Below are positions 49,327 through 58,944 of a DNA stretch of 64,000 bases, piece after piece. The translations under genes were made by a program, and so were the position numbers. The stretch comes from Saccharomyces uvarum (lineage: Eukaryota; Ascomycota; Saccharomycetes; Saccharomycetales; Saccharomycetaceae). The stretch lies in contig OX365935.1 of the NCBI GenBank assembly GCA_947243795.1, forward strand, positions 744,001 through 808,000, read 5' to 3'. Numbering within the stretch: position 1 is the first letter of the stretch; the number at the start of each line of letters is the position of its first letter. A model generated the notes under the pieces. It was given only the letters and a program-made list of their open reading frames with translations, was not told where the DNA came from and searched no databases.

Positions 49327-50886
49327 ATGTTTAGTAGATCTACTCTCTGCTTGAGGAAGTCTGCCGCCTCCGTCGGCAGACTGCAATTGAGATATTTCTC
49401 GCACATTCCCATGACGGTCCCCATCAAGCTGCCCAATGGGTTGGAGTACGAACAGCCAACGGGGCTGTTCATTAACAACAAGTTCGTGCCCTCTAAGCAG
49501 AACAAGACTTTTGAAGTCATCAATCCTTCCACGGAGGAGGAAATATGCCACATTTACGAGGGTAGGGAGGACGACGTGGAGGAGGCCGTGCAGGCCGCCG
49601 ACCGCGCGTTCTCGAACGGGTCCTGGTCCGGCATCGACCCCATCAACAGAGGTAAGGCCTTGTACAGGCTGGCCGAGTTGATCGAACAGGACAAGGAGAT
49701 CATTGCGTCCATCGAAACTATGGACAATGGTAAGGCCATCTCATCTTCCAAGGGCGATGTCGAATTGGTCATCAACTACTTGAAGTCGTCTGCGGGTTTT
49801 GCCGACAAAATCGACGGCAGACTGGTCGACACCGGTAGGACGCATTTCTCGTACACCAAGAGACAGCCATTGGGTGTCTGCGGTCAAATCATTCCTTGGA
49901 ACTTCCCACTGTTGATGTGGGCCTGGAAAATCGCACCTGCATTGGTCACCGGTAACACGGTTGTGCTGAAGACTGCCGAATCCACTCCCTTGTCTGCATT
50001 GTACGTTTCTAAATACATCCCAGAAGCTGGTATCCCACCTGGTGTGATCAACATCGTGTCTGGGTTTGGTAAGATTGTGGGTGAGGCCATTACTAACCAC
50101 CCAAAGATCAAGAAGGTTGCCTTCACAGGGTCCACGGCTACGGGTAGGCACATTTACCAACAAGCCGCCGCCGGCCTAAAAAAAGTGACATTGGAACTGG
50201 GCGGTAAGTCGCCAAATATCGTCTTCGCAGACGCCAACTTGAAAAACGCCGTGCAAAATATCATTCTTGGTATCTACTATAACTCTGGTGAAGTCTGCTG
50301 TGCGGGCTCAAGAGTGTACGTGGAAGAATCTATTTACGACAAGTTCATTGATGAGTTGAAGACCGCCTCCGAATCCATCAAAGTGGGTGACCCATTCGAT
50401 GAAGCCACATTCCAAGGTGCTCAAACCTCTCAAATGCAGCTAAACAAAATCTTGAAGTACGTCGAGATCGGTAAGAGTGAGGGTGCAACCCTGATTACTG
50501 GTGGTGAAAGACTGGGTAGTAAGGGTTACTTCGTCAAGCCAACTGTTTTTGGTGATGTTAAGGAGAGCATGCGAATCGTTAAGGAAGAAATCTTTGGCCC
50601 TGTTGTCACCGTCACCAAGTTCAAGTCCACGGACGAAGTAATTAACATGGCAAACGACTCAGAATATGGGTTGGCTGCAGGTATTCACACCTCTAACATT
50701 AATACCGCTTTGAAAGTGGCCGATAGAGTTAATGCAGGTACCGTATGGATAAACACCTATAACGATTTCCACCACGCAGTTCCTTTCGGTGGGTTCAACG
50801 CCTCTGGTTTGGGTAGAGAAATGTCTGTCGATGCTTTACAAAACTACTTACAAGTTAAGGCCGTTCGTGCCAAGTTGGAAGACTAA
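49327..50886 (+). CDS. ALD4: ALD4, mitochondrial aldehyde dehydrogenase
   Basis: 519 codons from the ATG at 49327, the exact S. cerevisiae length; another in-frame ATG 48 codons higher precedes the TATA box and is rejected. Ald4 is the main mitochondrial, K+-activated acetaldehyde dehydrogenase (NAD+ or NADP+), induced on ethanol and repressed by glucose. The N-terminus ([20 protein letters not shown]) is a matrix presequence. The active site is intact: general base E290 in LELGGKSP, catalytic C324 in GEVCCAGSR with the family spacing of 34 residues, and NAD contact FTGSTATG near 265. Codon use switches from GC-rich at the 5' end to the usual biased yeast set further on. Confidence 0.97.
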   Translation: MFSRSTLCLRKSAASVGRLQLRYFSHIPMTVPIKLPNGLEYEQPTGLFINNKFVPSKQNKTFEVINPSTEEEICHIYEGREDDVEEAVQAADRAFSNGSWSGIDPINRGKALYRLAELIEQDKEIIASIETMDNGKAISSSKGDVELVINYLKSSAGFADKIDGRLVDTGRTHFSYTKRQPLGVCGQIIPWNFPLLMWAWKIAPALVTGNTVVLKTAESTPLSALYVSKYIPEAGIPPGVINIVSGFGKIVGEAITNHPKIKKVAFTGSTATGRHIYQQAAAGLKKVTLELGGKSPNIVFADANLKNAVQNIILGIYYNSGEVCCAGSRVYVEESIYDKFIDELKTASESIKVGDPFDEATFQGAQTSQMQLNKILKYVEIGKSEGATLITGGERLGSKGYFVKPTVFGDVKESMRIVKEEIFGPVVTVTKFKSTDEVINMANDSEYGLAAGIHTSNINTALKVADRVNAGTVWINTYNDFHHAVPFGGFNASGLGREMSVDALQNYLQVKAVRAKLED

Positions 50887-51132
50887 TTCCAGTTCACTCT
50901 TACATACATAAATATATAAATAAATAAATATTTTGTCTCTTTGTTATATCCGACCATGTCACGATTAAAATAAATGTACTTTAAAAAAATTTTTTTTTCT
51001 TTCTTTTTGCCTTTTTATCAGTTACAGAAAAATGATTTTGTATTACACGTTTTTTTTGCTTCTTTTATCTCATTATCTATCTAAATTATTTAGAAAGAAC
51101 AATTATGCTGTCTTTTCTCTTTTTTAGATTAT
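50887..51132. terminator. ALD4-GDH1 convergent 3' region
   Basis: 246 bases between converging stops, with ATAAATATATAAATAAATA at 50909-50927 and several long T-runs on both sides. These are typical signals for 3' end formation. Confidence 0.5.
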
Positions 51133-52497
51133 TTAAAATACATCACCTTGGTCAAACATAGCATCAGAGACCTTAATGAAACTTGCAATGTTAGCACCCT
51201 TGACTAAGGATGGCAAAGCGTTACCTTCCTTAGTGTACTTCTTGGCGGAATCAATACATTCGTTGAAACAGTTGACCATGATTTTCTTTAATTCTTGGTC
51301 GACTCTTTCGCTGCTCCAAGTGATTCTTTGGGAGTTTTGAGCCATTTCCAAACCAGAAACAGCAACACCACCCAAATTAGCAGCCTTTGGTGGACCGTAC
51401 CAAACAGATTCCTTTAGTGTGGAGGCTGTGGAACGAGCAGTTTCAAAAACGGCAATGGCTTCTGGGGTGGAACCCATGTTGGAACCTTCGGCAATAAACT
51501 TGACACCTTGGGCGACCAAAGCCTTGGCTTCGTCACCGCTGACTTCGTTTTGAGTGGCACATGGCAAGGCAATGTCGATCTTTTGAACGTGAGTCCATGG
51601 ACGGGCACCGGCAATGTATTGGACTTTGTTTTCAGTGAAGGTAGAATATTCACCGACAATTTGTTTCAAGGACTTGAAATTGACCTTAGCACTGGAGATA
51701 TCAGCAATTTGCTCGGAAGTGATACCGGTTTCAGAGATGATGCAACCCTTGGAGTCGGATAGAGAAACAACGGTACCGCCTAGTTCGATAACCTTCAAAG
51801 CAGCGAATTGAGCAACGTTACCGCTACCGGAGATGGTGACACGCTTACCTTCGAAGGATTCCTTACCGTTGGTGGCGTAGTCAATCATGGCTTGGGTGTA
51901 GTAGACCAAACCGTAACCAGTGGCTTCTGGTCTGATCAAAGAACCACCCCAGTTCAAACCTTTACCGGTCAAGACACCTTCCCAGGAGTTCTTGTATGTT
52001 CTGTAGGCACCGAACAGGTAACCGATTTCACGGCCACCAACACCAATATCACCAGCTGGCACATCGGTGTCTTGACCAATGTGTCTGCTTAGCTCTCTCA
52101 TGAACGCGTAACAGATTCTTCTGATTTCGTTGTTGGATCTTCCCTTCAAGTCAACACACAAACCACCTTTACCACCACCCATGTCTAAGCCGGTCAAAGA
52201 GTTCTTGAAAATTTGTTCGAAACCCAAAAACTTCAAAATAGACAAGTTGACAGATGGGTGGAAACGCAAACCACCCTTGTATGGACCCTTGGCGGAGTTG
52301 TATTGCACTCTGTAACCTTGGGCAACTTCTTGTTCACCCTTGCCATTTTCCCAAGTGACTCTGAATTGTATAATTCTTTCTGGAACAGAGACGATTGGCA
52401 AGACCTTTCTGTACTTTGGATGTTGTTCGAAAAGAGTGGAGTCTTCTAGAGAAGAGACAACTTCATCGTAAGCTTGTTGAAATTCTGGCTCGGACAT
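51133..52497 (-). CDS. GDH1: GDH1, NADP-dependent glutamate dehydrogenase
   Basis: 454 codons from the ATG at 52495-52497, the exact S. cerevisiae length. Gdh1 makes glutamate from ammonium and 2-oxoglutarate with NADPH in the cytosol, the main route of ammonium assimilation on glucose. The active-site lysine is K110 in the glycine-rich loop [10 protein letters not shown], and the catalytic aspartate is D150 in [10 protein letters not shown]. The NADP fold begins near residue 220 ([18 protein letters not shown]). Codon use is strongly optimised. The promoter has Leu3, GATA and CCAAT-type elements and a TATA-like TATAAAAA at 52543-52550 on its strand. Confidence 0.97.
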   Translation of the reverse strand: MSEPEFQQAYDEVVSSLEDSTLFEQHPKYRKVLPIVSVPERIIQFRVTWENGKGEQEVAQGYRVQYNSAKGPYKGGLRFHPSVNLSILKFLGFEQIFKNSLTGLDMGGGKGGLCVDLKGRSNNEIRRICYAFMRELSRHIGQDTDVPAGDIGVGGREIGYLFGAYRTYKNSWEGVLTGKGLNWGGSLIRPEATGYGLVYYTQAMIDYATNGKESFEGKRVTISGSGNVAQFAALKVIELGGTVVSLSDSKGCIISETGITSEQIADISSAKVNFKSLKQIVGEYSTFTENKVQYIAGARPWTHVQKIDIALPCATQNEVSGDEAKALVAQGVKFIAEGSNMGSTPEAIAVFETARSTASTLKESVWYGPPKAANLGGVAVSGLEMAQNSQRITWSSERVDQELKKIMVNCFNECIDSAKKYTKEGNALPSLVKGANIASFIKVSDAMFDQGDVF

Positions 52498-52886
52498 TCT
52501 TTTTTATTATAACTAGTATACGGGTATAGTAGAGGAATACACTTTTTATACAACCTTAAATGCCTTAAAAATAAAATTTCACCGAAACCTGAGAAAACAC
52601 TTTTGAAGAAATTCCAATTAAGAGTTTTACATATTTTTATATATGAAAAACAAAAACATCTCCCAGCTCTGTCCTGATTCCAATTACGTATAGCGTTTTT
52701 TTTTTTCAGTATGAAGCCAGTTCTACCAGAAAAGAGTGCTCGCGCTTTCTTCTTCCGCTGATTTCCATTGTGGTACCTGACGCTTGCAGAAAACGGCGCA
52801 GCAGCTGATAACAGCCCCTCTCCGTTCATTGGCTGTGGGGCCGCACCGTTTCTTTTTCGTTGCCCCACCGCACTCAAAATACGTGA

Positions 52887-52898
52887 GCCGGTTCCGGC
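52887..52898. promoter_or_regulatory. Leu3 site upstream of GDH1
   Basis: GCCGGTTCCGGC fits the Leu3 consensus GCCGG-NN-CCGGC exactly and is palindromic apart from the centre. It lies about 390-400 bases before the GDH1 ATG. Leu3 is known to stimulate GDH1 in S. cerevisiae, linking leucine synthesis to nitrogen assimilation. Nearby are GATAAG (52912-52917, GATA-factor type), ATTGG (52828-52832) and CCAAT (52932-52936), possible Hap-complex sites. Confidence 0.8.
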
Positions 52899-53128
52899 GC
52901 CCTCGCCTCGCGATAAGCAGATCGAGACCGTCCAATGGGATCGGTAGATAAGCTTGTGCCAGATCAGGCCCGTTACCATGGAGTCATGTAAACTGCATAA
53001 GGGGAGCCACTTAGAAAAGAGGATAATGACCCAAGCGGTGGTCCCACGTACCATACATATTACTCGAGATCAGAAGCGGGTGTATTGAAGAAGGCGCTTC
53101 TCTCGCCACTGGCTGCAGCGGTCTCCCT

Positions 53129-53147
53129 CCCCCCCCCCCCCCCCCCC
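53129..53147 (+). repeat. 19-base C homopolymer
   Basis: An uninterrupted run of 19 C, preceded by TCTCCCT. Long G/C homopolymers are rare in yeast nuclear DNA and unstable in replication. The length may vary between clones or reads. Confidence 0.9.
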
Positions 53148-55046
53148 ACGTCCTGCTGTTGCGATCTATGGGCGCGGAGTAGTCTCAGGTTTCTTTGACG
53201 TGCACTGTTTTCCAGGCCGCTCGATCGCAGCCCTATGGGGCCAATATCACTTAAGCTGAATGTGTTTCCGCATACTTCCGCGGCACCGCAGACGCGATTT
53301 AGTACTGGCAAGAGAAAGTGTAGCCGCTTTCGAAAGCGAGGAAGTTCGTGCTGTGTGCTTTTCGTAGTTGAGCGTTACGCCGCAAGGAAGAGCGTCGCGC
53401 GAGAGATCGTGCGACGCCAGATTTCATGGAAATCATGTTTACTTACGCCTTCGTAGCCTTACCTCCGTTAACCGCCTTCCCTGAAAGCCAACCACGTAAA
53501 CAGATGAGGCAGTTTGATTAAGCACAGAGAGTGTTAGATATGTAGAGTACTGATTTAATAGCACCTTGAGCTGCATTCGAGCTGCGGCGGATAAGATGGC
53601 GGCAAAACTTCTCTTGTAGTTTTGGTGCATAGCCCCGCGGCACTGGACACTGGCGCTTCTGTATGTATATCGCTATTCAAGTAATGTCTTGTTGACGTTG
53701 GAACAGTAGGAGGTTGCAATGGAACCACAAAGCGCTGCGCTCGATGGCTGCAAGATTGCCGATCTGTAAGGGACAAAATCTACGCTGTCAGGACATAGCC
53801 GTTAGCAGTGACCCAAGCGCCTGAAAAACTGCCGGCGCGGCTAGTAGACTTATATAAAACGACTAGTATTTACTACAAGCTTACAAGGCAAGGGCGTCAA
53901 ACACAATTCCAGCTGCAAAGAAGAAGAAAAAAGCTGGTACAAGCTTTCATTGCAAGAATTTAAAAATGGCCAAGACGGGGGCAACTGGATTCAGCAAATA
54001 GCGCCTTTCAGACGCCGTCGCCTGCTTGTGCAGGAACAAATTCACTAGGAAGGAAGCCAGCTCTTGCACAGCAGTGCTACTAGCATCTCGTCCACGCCGT
54101 GAAGTTGGTTTCCCTTATTCAGTTTTTGACTATTGCGTTTTCTAGACCAAAAGAGCCATGGTGCGTCGTATGGAAAAATGCTTAATCTTTAAAGGGGACG
54201 CGTTCCTTCATAGCGTGAAATTCTAAAACCTGGTTGGACAGAAAAATAACGGGAAATGTGCTTTCTTTCTAATAACCGAGTAAATTAGTCTACGGGGAAT
54301 GACGATGCAGAAAAGGCTAACTACCGGTTTTTTGGCTATGACGACCGGCTCTGTGAACATTGAAGCCACTTACTCATAAGCAACAGGCTTTGTCTTCTTC
54401 ACAGCACTCGGCTCATATGATGGTTCACCGTGTAATAATTTACAGGGTGTCTAAAAACAACCAAAGGATGGAATAACTGATAGTTTTAAAGAGGGAGTGG
54501 TACGTTCGAATGTGAGAATACGGGAGTTCGATTTCATAGCTTTCGTTACATAATCATCTATCAGGTTGAACTGCAACAGAGCTGTTCTTATAGTACCTGA
54601 AATGGTTGCGCTTCCCTACTTGCTTTCTACATTTCAGGTTATAAGCATGAAGTGTTGTCAGTCTGCCTGGATTTGTTCAGAAACCCGAGACACCACCCCA
54701 GCTTGAGCATGGTGGAGTGGTTTCCAGTATGAAAATCCTGCTTATGTTGGCCATCCTAGCCATAATTACGTTTTCGTATAGCTGAACGTTGCGATAAGGG
54801 GCATGACAAAATGCCATTGATGCAGTCCAGTTTCGATCGTGAGGTCGGACATGACTTGAATGTTTGTGAATGATACTAAACAAAAGCGCACAAAATTTTA
54901 ATTAGAGTAAACATCTCAACACAACCTAGCTAGCCCGAAAGCTTCCCTGCTAACCCTAAAATGCTCACTTATTTCAAGCCTCAAGAGCAAAAAATGGCCG
55001 GTATCATAGCAAATAGCCTTGAAGTTTTGGGGGTAGCACATCTACC

Positions 55047-55551
55047 TCAAACATCAAGTACGAGAATGTAGAATCCTCCAAAAACTTTTACATTCCTGGA
55101 TACAAACTTGAGACTGTTCTGGTAATCAAAGAATAATTCAGTGAATGTCGATTTGACATGAGCGTTTATAGTCCGGCGTATAAGCAGCGGGATCGACATA
55201 TTCTGCATGTACACTCTATCATGGTGCGTTTGCGGGAGTCTAAACGTAGCGAGACAGACCTTTGACAACCGTTGGTATGGCTTCCTCTGCCCCTTCAAGA
55301 ACCCAAATGCGATCGTCAAAACCATCTTGGTAAGCGTCACCGTTTTGAGTAACCATAAACGTGCCTGTAACATTGGAAGGAGAGTTTACAAAGCCAGCTG
55401 GTAACCAGCTGGAAAACCATAACCGATTACGTAAACTAGTACTAGTACTAGTACCTGTCAATAGTGAAAGTGCCAAGCAATTATTTAATAGAGTCACTGA
55501 AGATGAATGTGTATTCGCCAGGTGTCTCTGAACGTCAAAATCCGCGAGCAA
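55047..55551 (-). pseudogene. Possible remnant of a secreted-protein gene
   Basis: On the - strand, 55240-55551 is open for 103 codons but lacks an initiating ATG. It reads like the start of a secreted protein: a hydrophobic stretch LLNNCLALSLLTG, a Thr-Ser repeat (GTSTSTS, from ACTAGT-type units at about 55435-55454) and then SPSNVTGTFMVTQNGDAYQD with an N-glycosylation sequon NVT. A second open frame follows in another phase at 55047-55373. I cannot name the family. It may be a decayed wall or secreted-enzyme gene, or a chance frame. Confidence 0.3.
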
Positions 55552-55979
55552 ACCTGGGATAATAACACGGGTTGCCGAGCTAGCAAAGGAACAAGGTTGG
55601 GAACGCAGGTAACTTCACGTAGCAGAAGGGCTGTGCACATTTCACTAACTCCACGGTATCAAACTCTGGCGCCGTCTTTAGCCTGAACATTGATCAATGT
55701 GGAATACTGAAGTGATGTTCAATGTATTTGCTAATCTTGGTGTTTGGTGATCAAAAATGCCGTCCGGAAGACTTGTGATTTTATACGTTTTTTGGACACC
55801 TATTATTTTTGGCCTTGGCATCAGCATCGCGTGGAGCGAAGTCCAAATATGTTTTCCATTGTTTTTCATGATTCTTCGAGAAGCGTCTTTTTCAAAGCCA
55901 ACCCAACAAAACTTGCGACAAGGAAACAGAAGAGAGCCAATTTACCAGCTTAACAAAAATCATCAATCCAACAACTCTA

Positions 55980-57557
55980 ATGAATACCTATAGTGAAAAA
56001 ACCTCTCTTGTTCAAGACGAATGTCTGGCAAAGATGATACAGAATGGGCATTCGCGGCGTATGGGATCTGTGGAAGATTTGTACGCTGCCCTCAACAGAC
56101 AGAAACTGTATCGGAATTTTTCGACGTATTCAGAGCTGAATGATTACTGCACCAAAGATCAACTCACATTAGCTCTAAGAAATATATGTTTGAAAAATCC
56201 AACTCTTCTACATATTGTGTTACCGGCAAGATGGCCAGATTATGAAAATTATTACCTTAGCACAGAATATTATTCACAGCCCCATCCAAAACATGATTAT
56301 ATTTCAGTTTTGCCTGAGTTAAAATTCGATGGTGTGATTCTCAATGAGCAACCTGAGCACAATGCGCTAATGAAGCAAATTCTTCAAGAACTTAAGGATA
56401 ACAATGGATCTTATACTGCGAAAGTCTTTAAATTGACCACCGCTTTGACTATTCCTTACGCTGGGCCAACAAGTCCAACTTGGCGGTTGATTTGTCTTCC
56501 AGAAGAAGGACACACAGATAAGTGGAAGAAATTTATATTTTTATCTAATCATTGCATGTGTGATGGTAGATCCTCAATTCACTTTTTCCAGGATCTAAGA
56601 GATGAATTAAACAATATGAAAACTCCGCCAAAGAAATTGGACTACATTTTCCAGTATGAAAAGGACTACCAACTTTTGAGAAAGCTTCCAGAACCAATTG
56701 AAAATATGATAGATTTTAGGCCACCTTATATGTTTATTCCGAAGTCCCTTATTTCGGGCTTTATTTACAGTCATTTGAGGTTTTCTTCAAAGGGTGTATG
56801 CACGAGAATGGATGAGATAGAAAAAAGTGATGAAGTTGTTACAGAAATCATCACTATTTCACCATCAGAGTTTCAAAAAATCAAAGCGATAATCAAATCA
56901 AACATTCCAGGCAAGTGCACCATCACTCCGTTCTTAGAAGTTTGTTGGTTTGTATCTCTCCATAAATGGGGCAAGTTTTTCAAACCATTGAAGTTCGAGT
57001 GGCTTACCGATGTTTTTATTCCTGCAGATTGCCGCTCATTGCTGCCTGAAGATGAAGAAGTGAGAGCTATGTACAGGTACGGCGCTAACGTCGGGTTTGT
57101 TGACTTCACTCCATGGATAAGCGAATTTAACATGAATGACAGCAAAGAAAATTTCTGGCCACTTATAGCACATTATCATGAAGTAATCTCCGGGGCGATA
57201 AAAGACAAGAAGCATCTCAATGGTTTGGGGTTCAATATACAAGGCTTGGTCCAAAAGTATGTCAATATTGATAAAGTAATGCGTGATCGTGCTCTTGGTA
57301 AATCACGTGGAGGTACTTTGTTGAGTAACGTAGGGATTTTCCACCAATCGGAGGAGACCGACAGCAGATATTCTATAAGAGATTTGGCCTTCGGTCAATT
57401 TCAAGGGTCATGGCACCAAGCATTTTCATTGGGCGTTTGTTCGACTAATGTGAAGGGAATGAACATTGTGATTTCTTCAACGAAAAATGTCGTGGGTAGC
57501 CAAGAATCGTTGGAGGAACTCTGTGCCATGTACAAGGCTCTGCTTTTAAATCCCTAA
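55980..57557 (+). CDS. ATF1: ATF1, alcohol O-acetyltransferase
   Basis: 525 codons from the ATG at 55980, the exact S. cerevisiae length. Atf1 transfers acetyl from acetyl-CoA to alcohols, making isoamyl and ethyl acetate, the main fruity esters of fermentation; it sits on lipid droplets. The acyltransferase HxxxD motif is intact: H191 and D195 in NHCMCDGRSS. The second family block around GTLLSNVGIF is also present. The sequence differs at many places from S. cerevisiae (by eye about four fifths identical), and its N-terminus MNTYSEKTSLVQDECLAKMI matches what I recall of the lager-yeast non-cerevisiae form. A 78-codon frame overlapping the start out of frame (55757-55993) is considered chance. 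Confidence 0.96.
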   Translation: MNTYSEKTSLVQDECLAKMIQNGHSRRMGSVEDLYAALNRQKLYRNFSTYSELNDYCTKDQLTLALRNICLKNPTLLHIVLPARWPDYENYYLSTEYYSQPHPKHDYISVLPELKFDGVILNEQPEHNALMKQILQELKDNNGSYTAKVFKLTTALTIPYAGPTSPTWRLICLPEEGHTDKWKKFIFLSNHCMCDGRSSIHFFQDLRDELNNMKTPPKKLDYIFQYEKDYQLLRKLPEPIENMIDFRPPYMFIPKSLISGFIYSHLRFSSKGVCTRMDEIEKSDEVVTEIITISPSEFQKIKAIIKSNIPGKCTITPFLEVCWFVSLHKWGKFFKPLKFEWLTDVFIPADCRSLLPEDEEVRAMYRYGANVGFVDFTPWISEFNMNDSKENFWPLIAHYHEVISGAIKDKKHLNGLGFNIQGLVQKYVNIDKVMRDRALGKSRGGTLLSNVGIFHQSEETDSRYSIRDLAFGQFQGSWHQAFSLGVCSTNVKGMNIVISSTKNVVGSQESLEELCAMYKALLLNP

Positions 57558-58225
57558 TTCTTCTGAGAGAGTGCATTGGCAGATACTTTTCAAAAAAATA
57601 GTTATATTGTAGGACTACCTTGTTTTGATATTGTATTGTTTTTTAGCCGGTAGAGGGGAATGGCACTAAAATTCGAACTAATCAATATTTAAAAGTGATT
57701 AAACGTGTGTAAGGTAAGTAAATGAGCAGAATGACGCTTGTGATAGATATTAACGCAAAATATGTACTTTGAGGATGTAATAAATCTGAAGCTCGAAAGT
57801 AATTCAATTGGCGCAGTTTCTCATCTTCATGCTCAAATAGTTATTAAGCTACAGCTAACACACAGTACCGATTTGAGATGACGGAGTTTCCCTCAGCATA
57901 AAATTTTCTTTTCTTTTCCCCCGTTACAATACTATTAATACTGTTCGGGCTAATTATGTACGTTCCCTCTATTTATACAAACATGTATTGTTTTCTTCTT
58001 GTGTTATTTTTTTGTAGAGTCCTAGAAAATACTTTCAGTTTCTTTATCTTAGTAGAAAACTCAAGCAGTCTTATCTTGTATATAAAAGAATAAATCTGGT
58101 TTTGGTTCGCTACTACAAACATTAATTGTCGGTCACCTCTTTATTCGAAATTCCCAATGAACTGATATCACTTCATGGACATATACTAGCTAGCAAGAGC
58201 TGGCTCAAGTTTCTGAGTCCTAATT

Positions 58226-58411
58226 ATGGCAATGGTCGGGCTGTCTTACATGTTCCATAGTTACAGCACGAGTTCTAAGAAATCCGAGTTCCATGCTTTC
58301 ATTAGGTTATGCCTCAGCAGTATAGAAGCTGGTGACGTTAAAAAAATCCTCGAGGATGCCCAAGCCTCGTTCCACGCGAATTGCGATGCCTATTTTTACT
58401 TTTTTTTTTGA
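58226..58411 (+). CDS. Small hypothetical frame, doubtful
   Basis: 61 codons, ATG-started, ending in a run of Tyr/Phe encoded by a T-rich tract. The segment CLSSIEAGDVKKILEDAQAS looks helical and coding-like, but length and position alone do not support a gene. I do not recognise it. Conservation in sister species would be needed to accept it. Confidence 0.12.
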   Translation: MAMVGLSYMFHSYSTSSKKSEFHAFIRLCLSSIEAGDVKKILEDAQASFHANCDAYFYFFF

Positions 58412-58644
58412 GTAGGCTTTTTCTTCAGGTAGAGTGATCTAGCACCCAGATTTATTTTACTGGAGATGGACAAGTAACCAGGGAAACCTAATATGCTGGC
58501 AGTGACTAGCCAGAACAATGGCAACGGGCACATGCATACCGCAAACGCACGGATGTTTCAGCACGCACGCCTGAGTTAGTATCGGTCGCCTACCAGTGAC
58601 CTGGTTACCAATATTAGCCTAAAAAGGTGTGTGATAAAAGTGTT

Positions 58645-58771
58645 TGCGGCTATTGCGGCTATCGTCATGGTTGTCGCTACAGGTTTCCAACATTTTTTTC
58701 ATTGGGCTACATTTTTAACGCGAACTGTTCCGCCAAAAGTGCGGCTATTGCGGAACCCGGAACCCGGAACA
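58645..58771 (+). repeat. CGG-rich repeat cluster upstream of AMF1
   Basis: TGCGGCTAT occurs as a tandem pair (58645-58653, 58654-58662) and again at 58740-58748. The last copy and the pair both create CGG-N6-CGG. Immediately after comes CGGAACC three times in tandem (58751-58757, 58758-58764, then CGGAACA at 58765-58771). GTTCCGCC at 58727-58734 faces GCGGAAC at 58750-58756 as an inverted repeat. The layout, about 175-300 bases before the AMF1 ATG, resembles an array of Zn2Cys6 half-sites. Confidence 0.7.
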
Positions 58772-58944
58772 CTTAGGTGATGATCTATCCGCAAGGGTTT
58801 AAATAAACGAGATTCGTTAGTAGCGTTCAAACCAACCAACCAATTAGTATATTTACTCAGCAATATAACCATTTACGCATTATATGCTTCTAACATGCTA
58901 TACACTAAGGTCTTGTGCTGCAAAGTAACTAATCGCTGAAACAG

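Larger units (their letters stand above)
52498..55979. other. GDH1-ATF1 intergenic region (3.5 kb, no intact gene)
   Basis: The longest gene-free stretch in the window, also long in S. cerevisiae. Its first 550 bases are the GDH1 promoter and its last few hundred are the ATF1 promoter. Between them are a 19-base C run (53129-53147), a TATATAAA (53851-53858) with no gene after it, and a coding-like - strand trace (55047-55551). Base composition is mixed and more GC-rich at 52.7-54.0 kb than neighbouring spacers, as if formerly coding. No long open frame with an ATG and no LTR or tRNA is visible. Confidence 0.5.
57558..58944. other. ATF1-AMF1 intergenic region (1.4 kb)
   Basis: Tandem orientation. 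Contents: the ATF1 3' end, a 61-codon ATG-started frame at 58226-58411 with no recognisable domain, and a GC-rich repeat cluster at 58645-58771 that probably belongs to the AMF1 promoter. No RNA gene or mobile element seen. Confidence 0.4.

Noticed and set aside
52446-53054. 202-codon - strand frame over the GDH1 promoter and N-terminus
   Set aside because: It overlaps GDH1 in another frame and runs through the Leu3, GATA and TATA elements; no domain, and composition like random translation.
53025-53823. TGACCCAAGCG occurring at about 53028 and 53811
   Set aside because: An 11-base repeat in 800 bases without further similarity around it; not a repeat family.
55757-55993. 78-codon frame overlapping the ATF1 start
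   Set aside because: Out of frame with ATF1 and without similarity that I recognise; probably promoter DNA that happens to be open.
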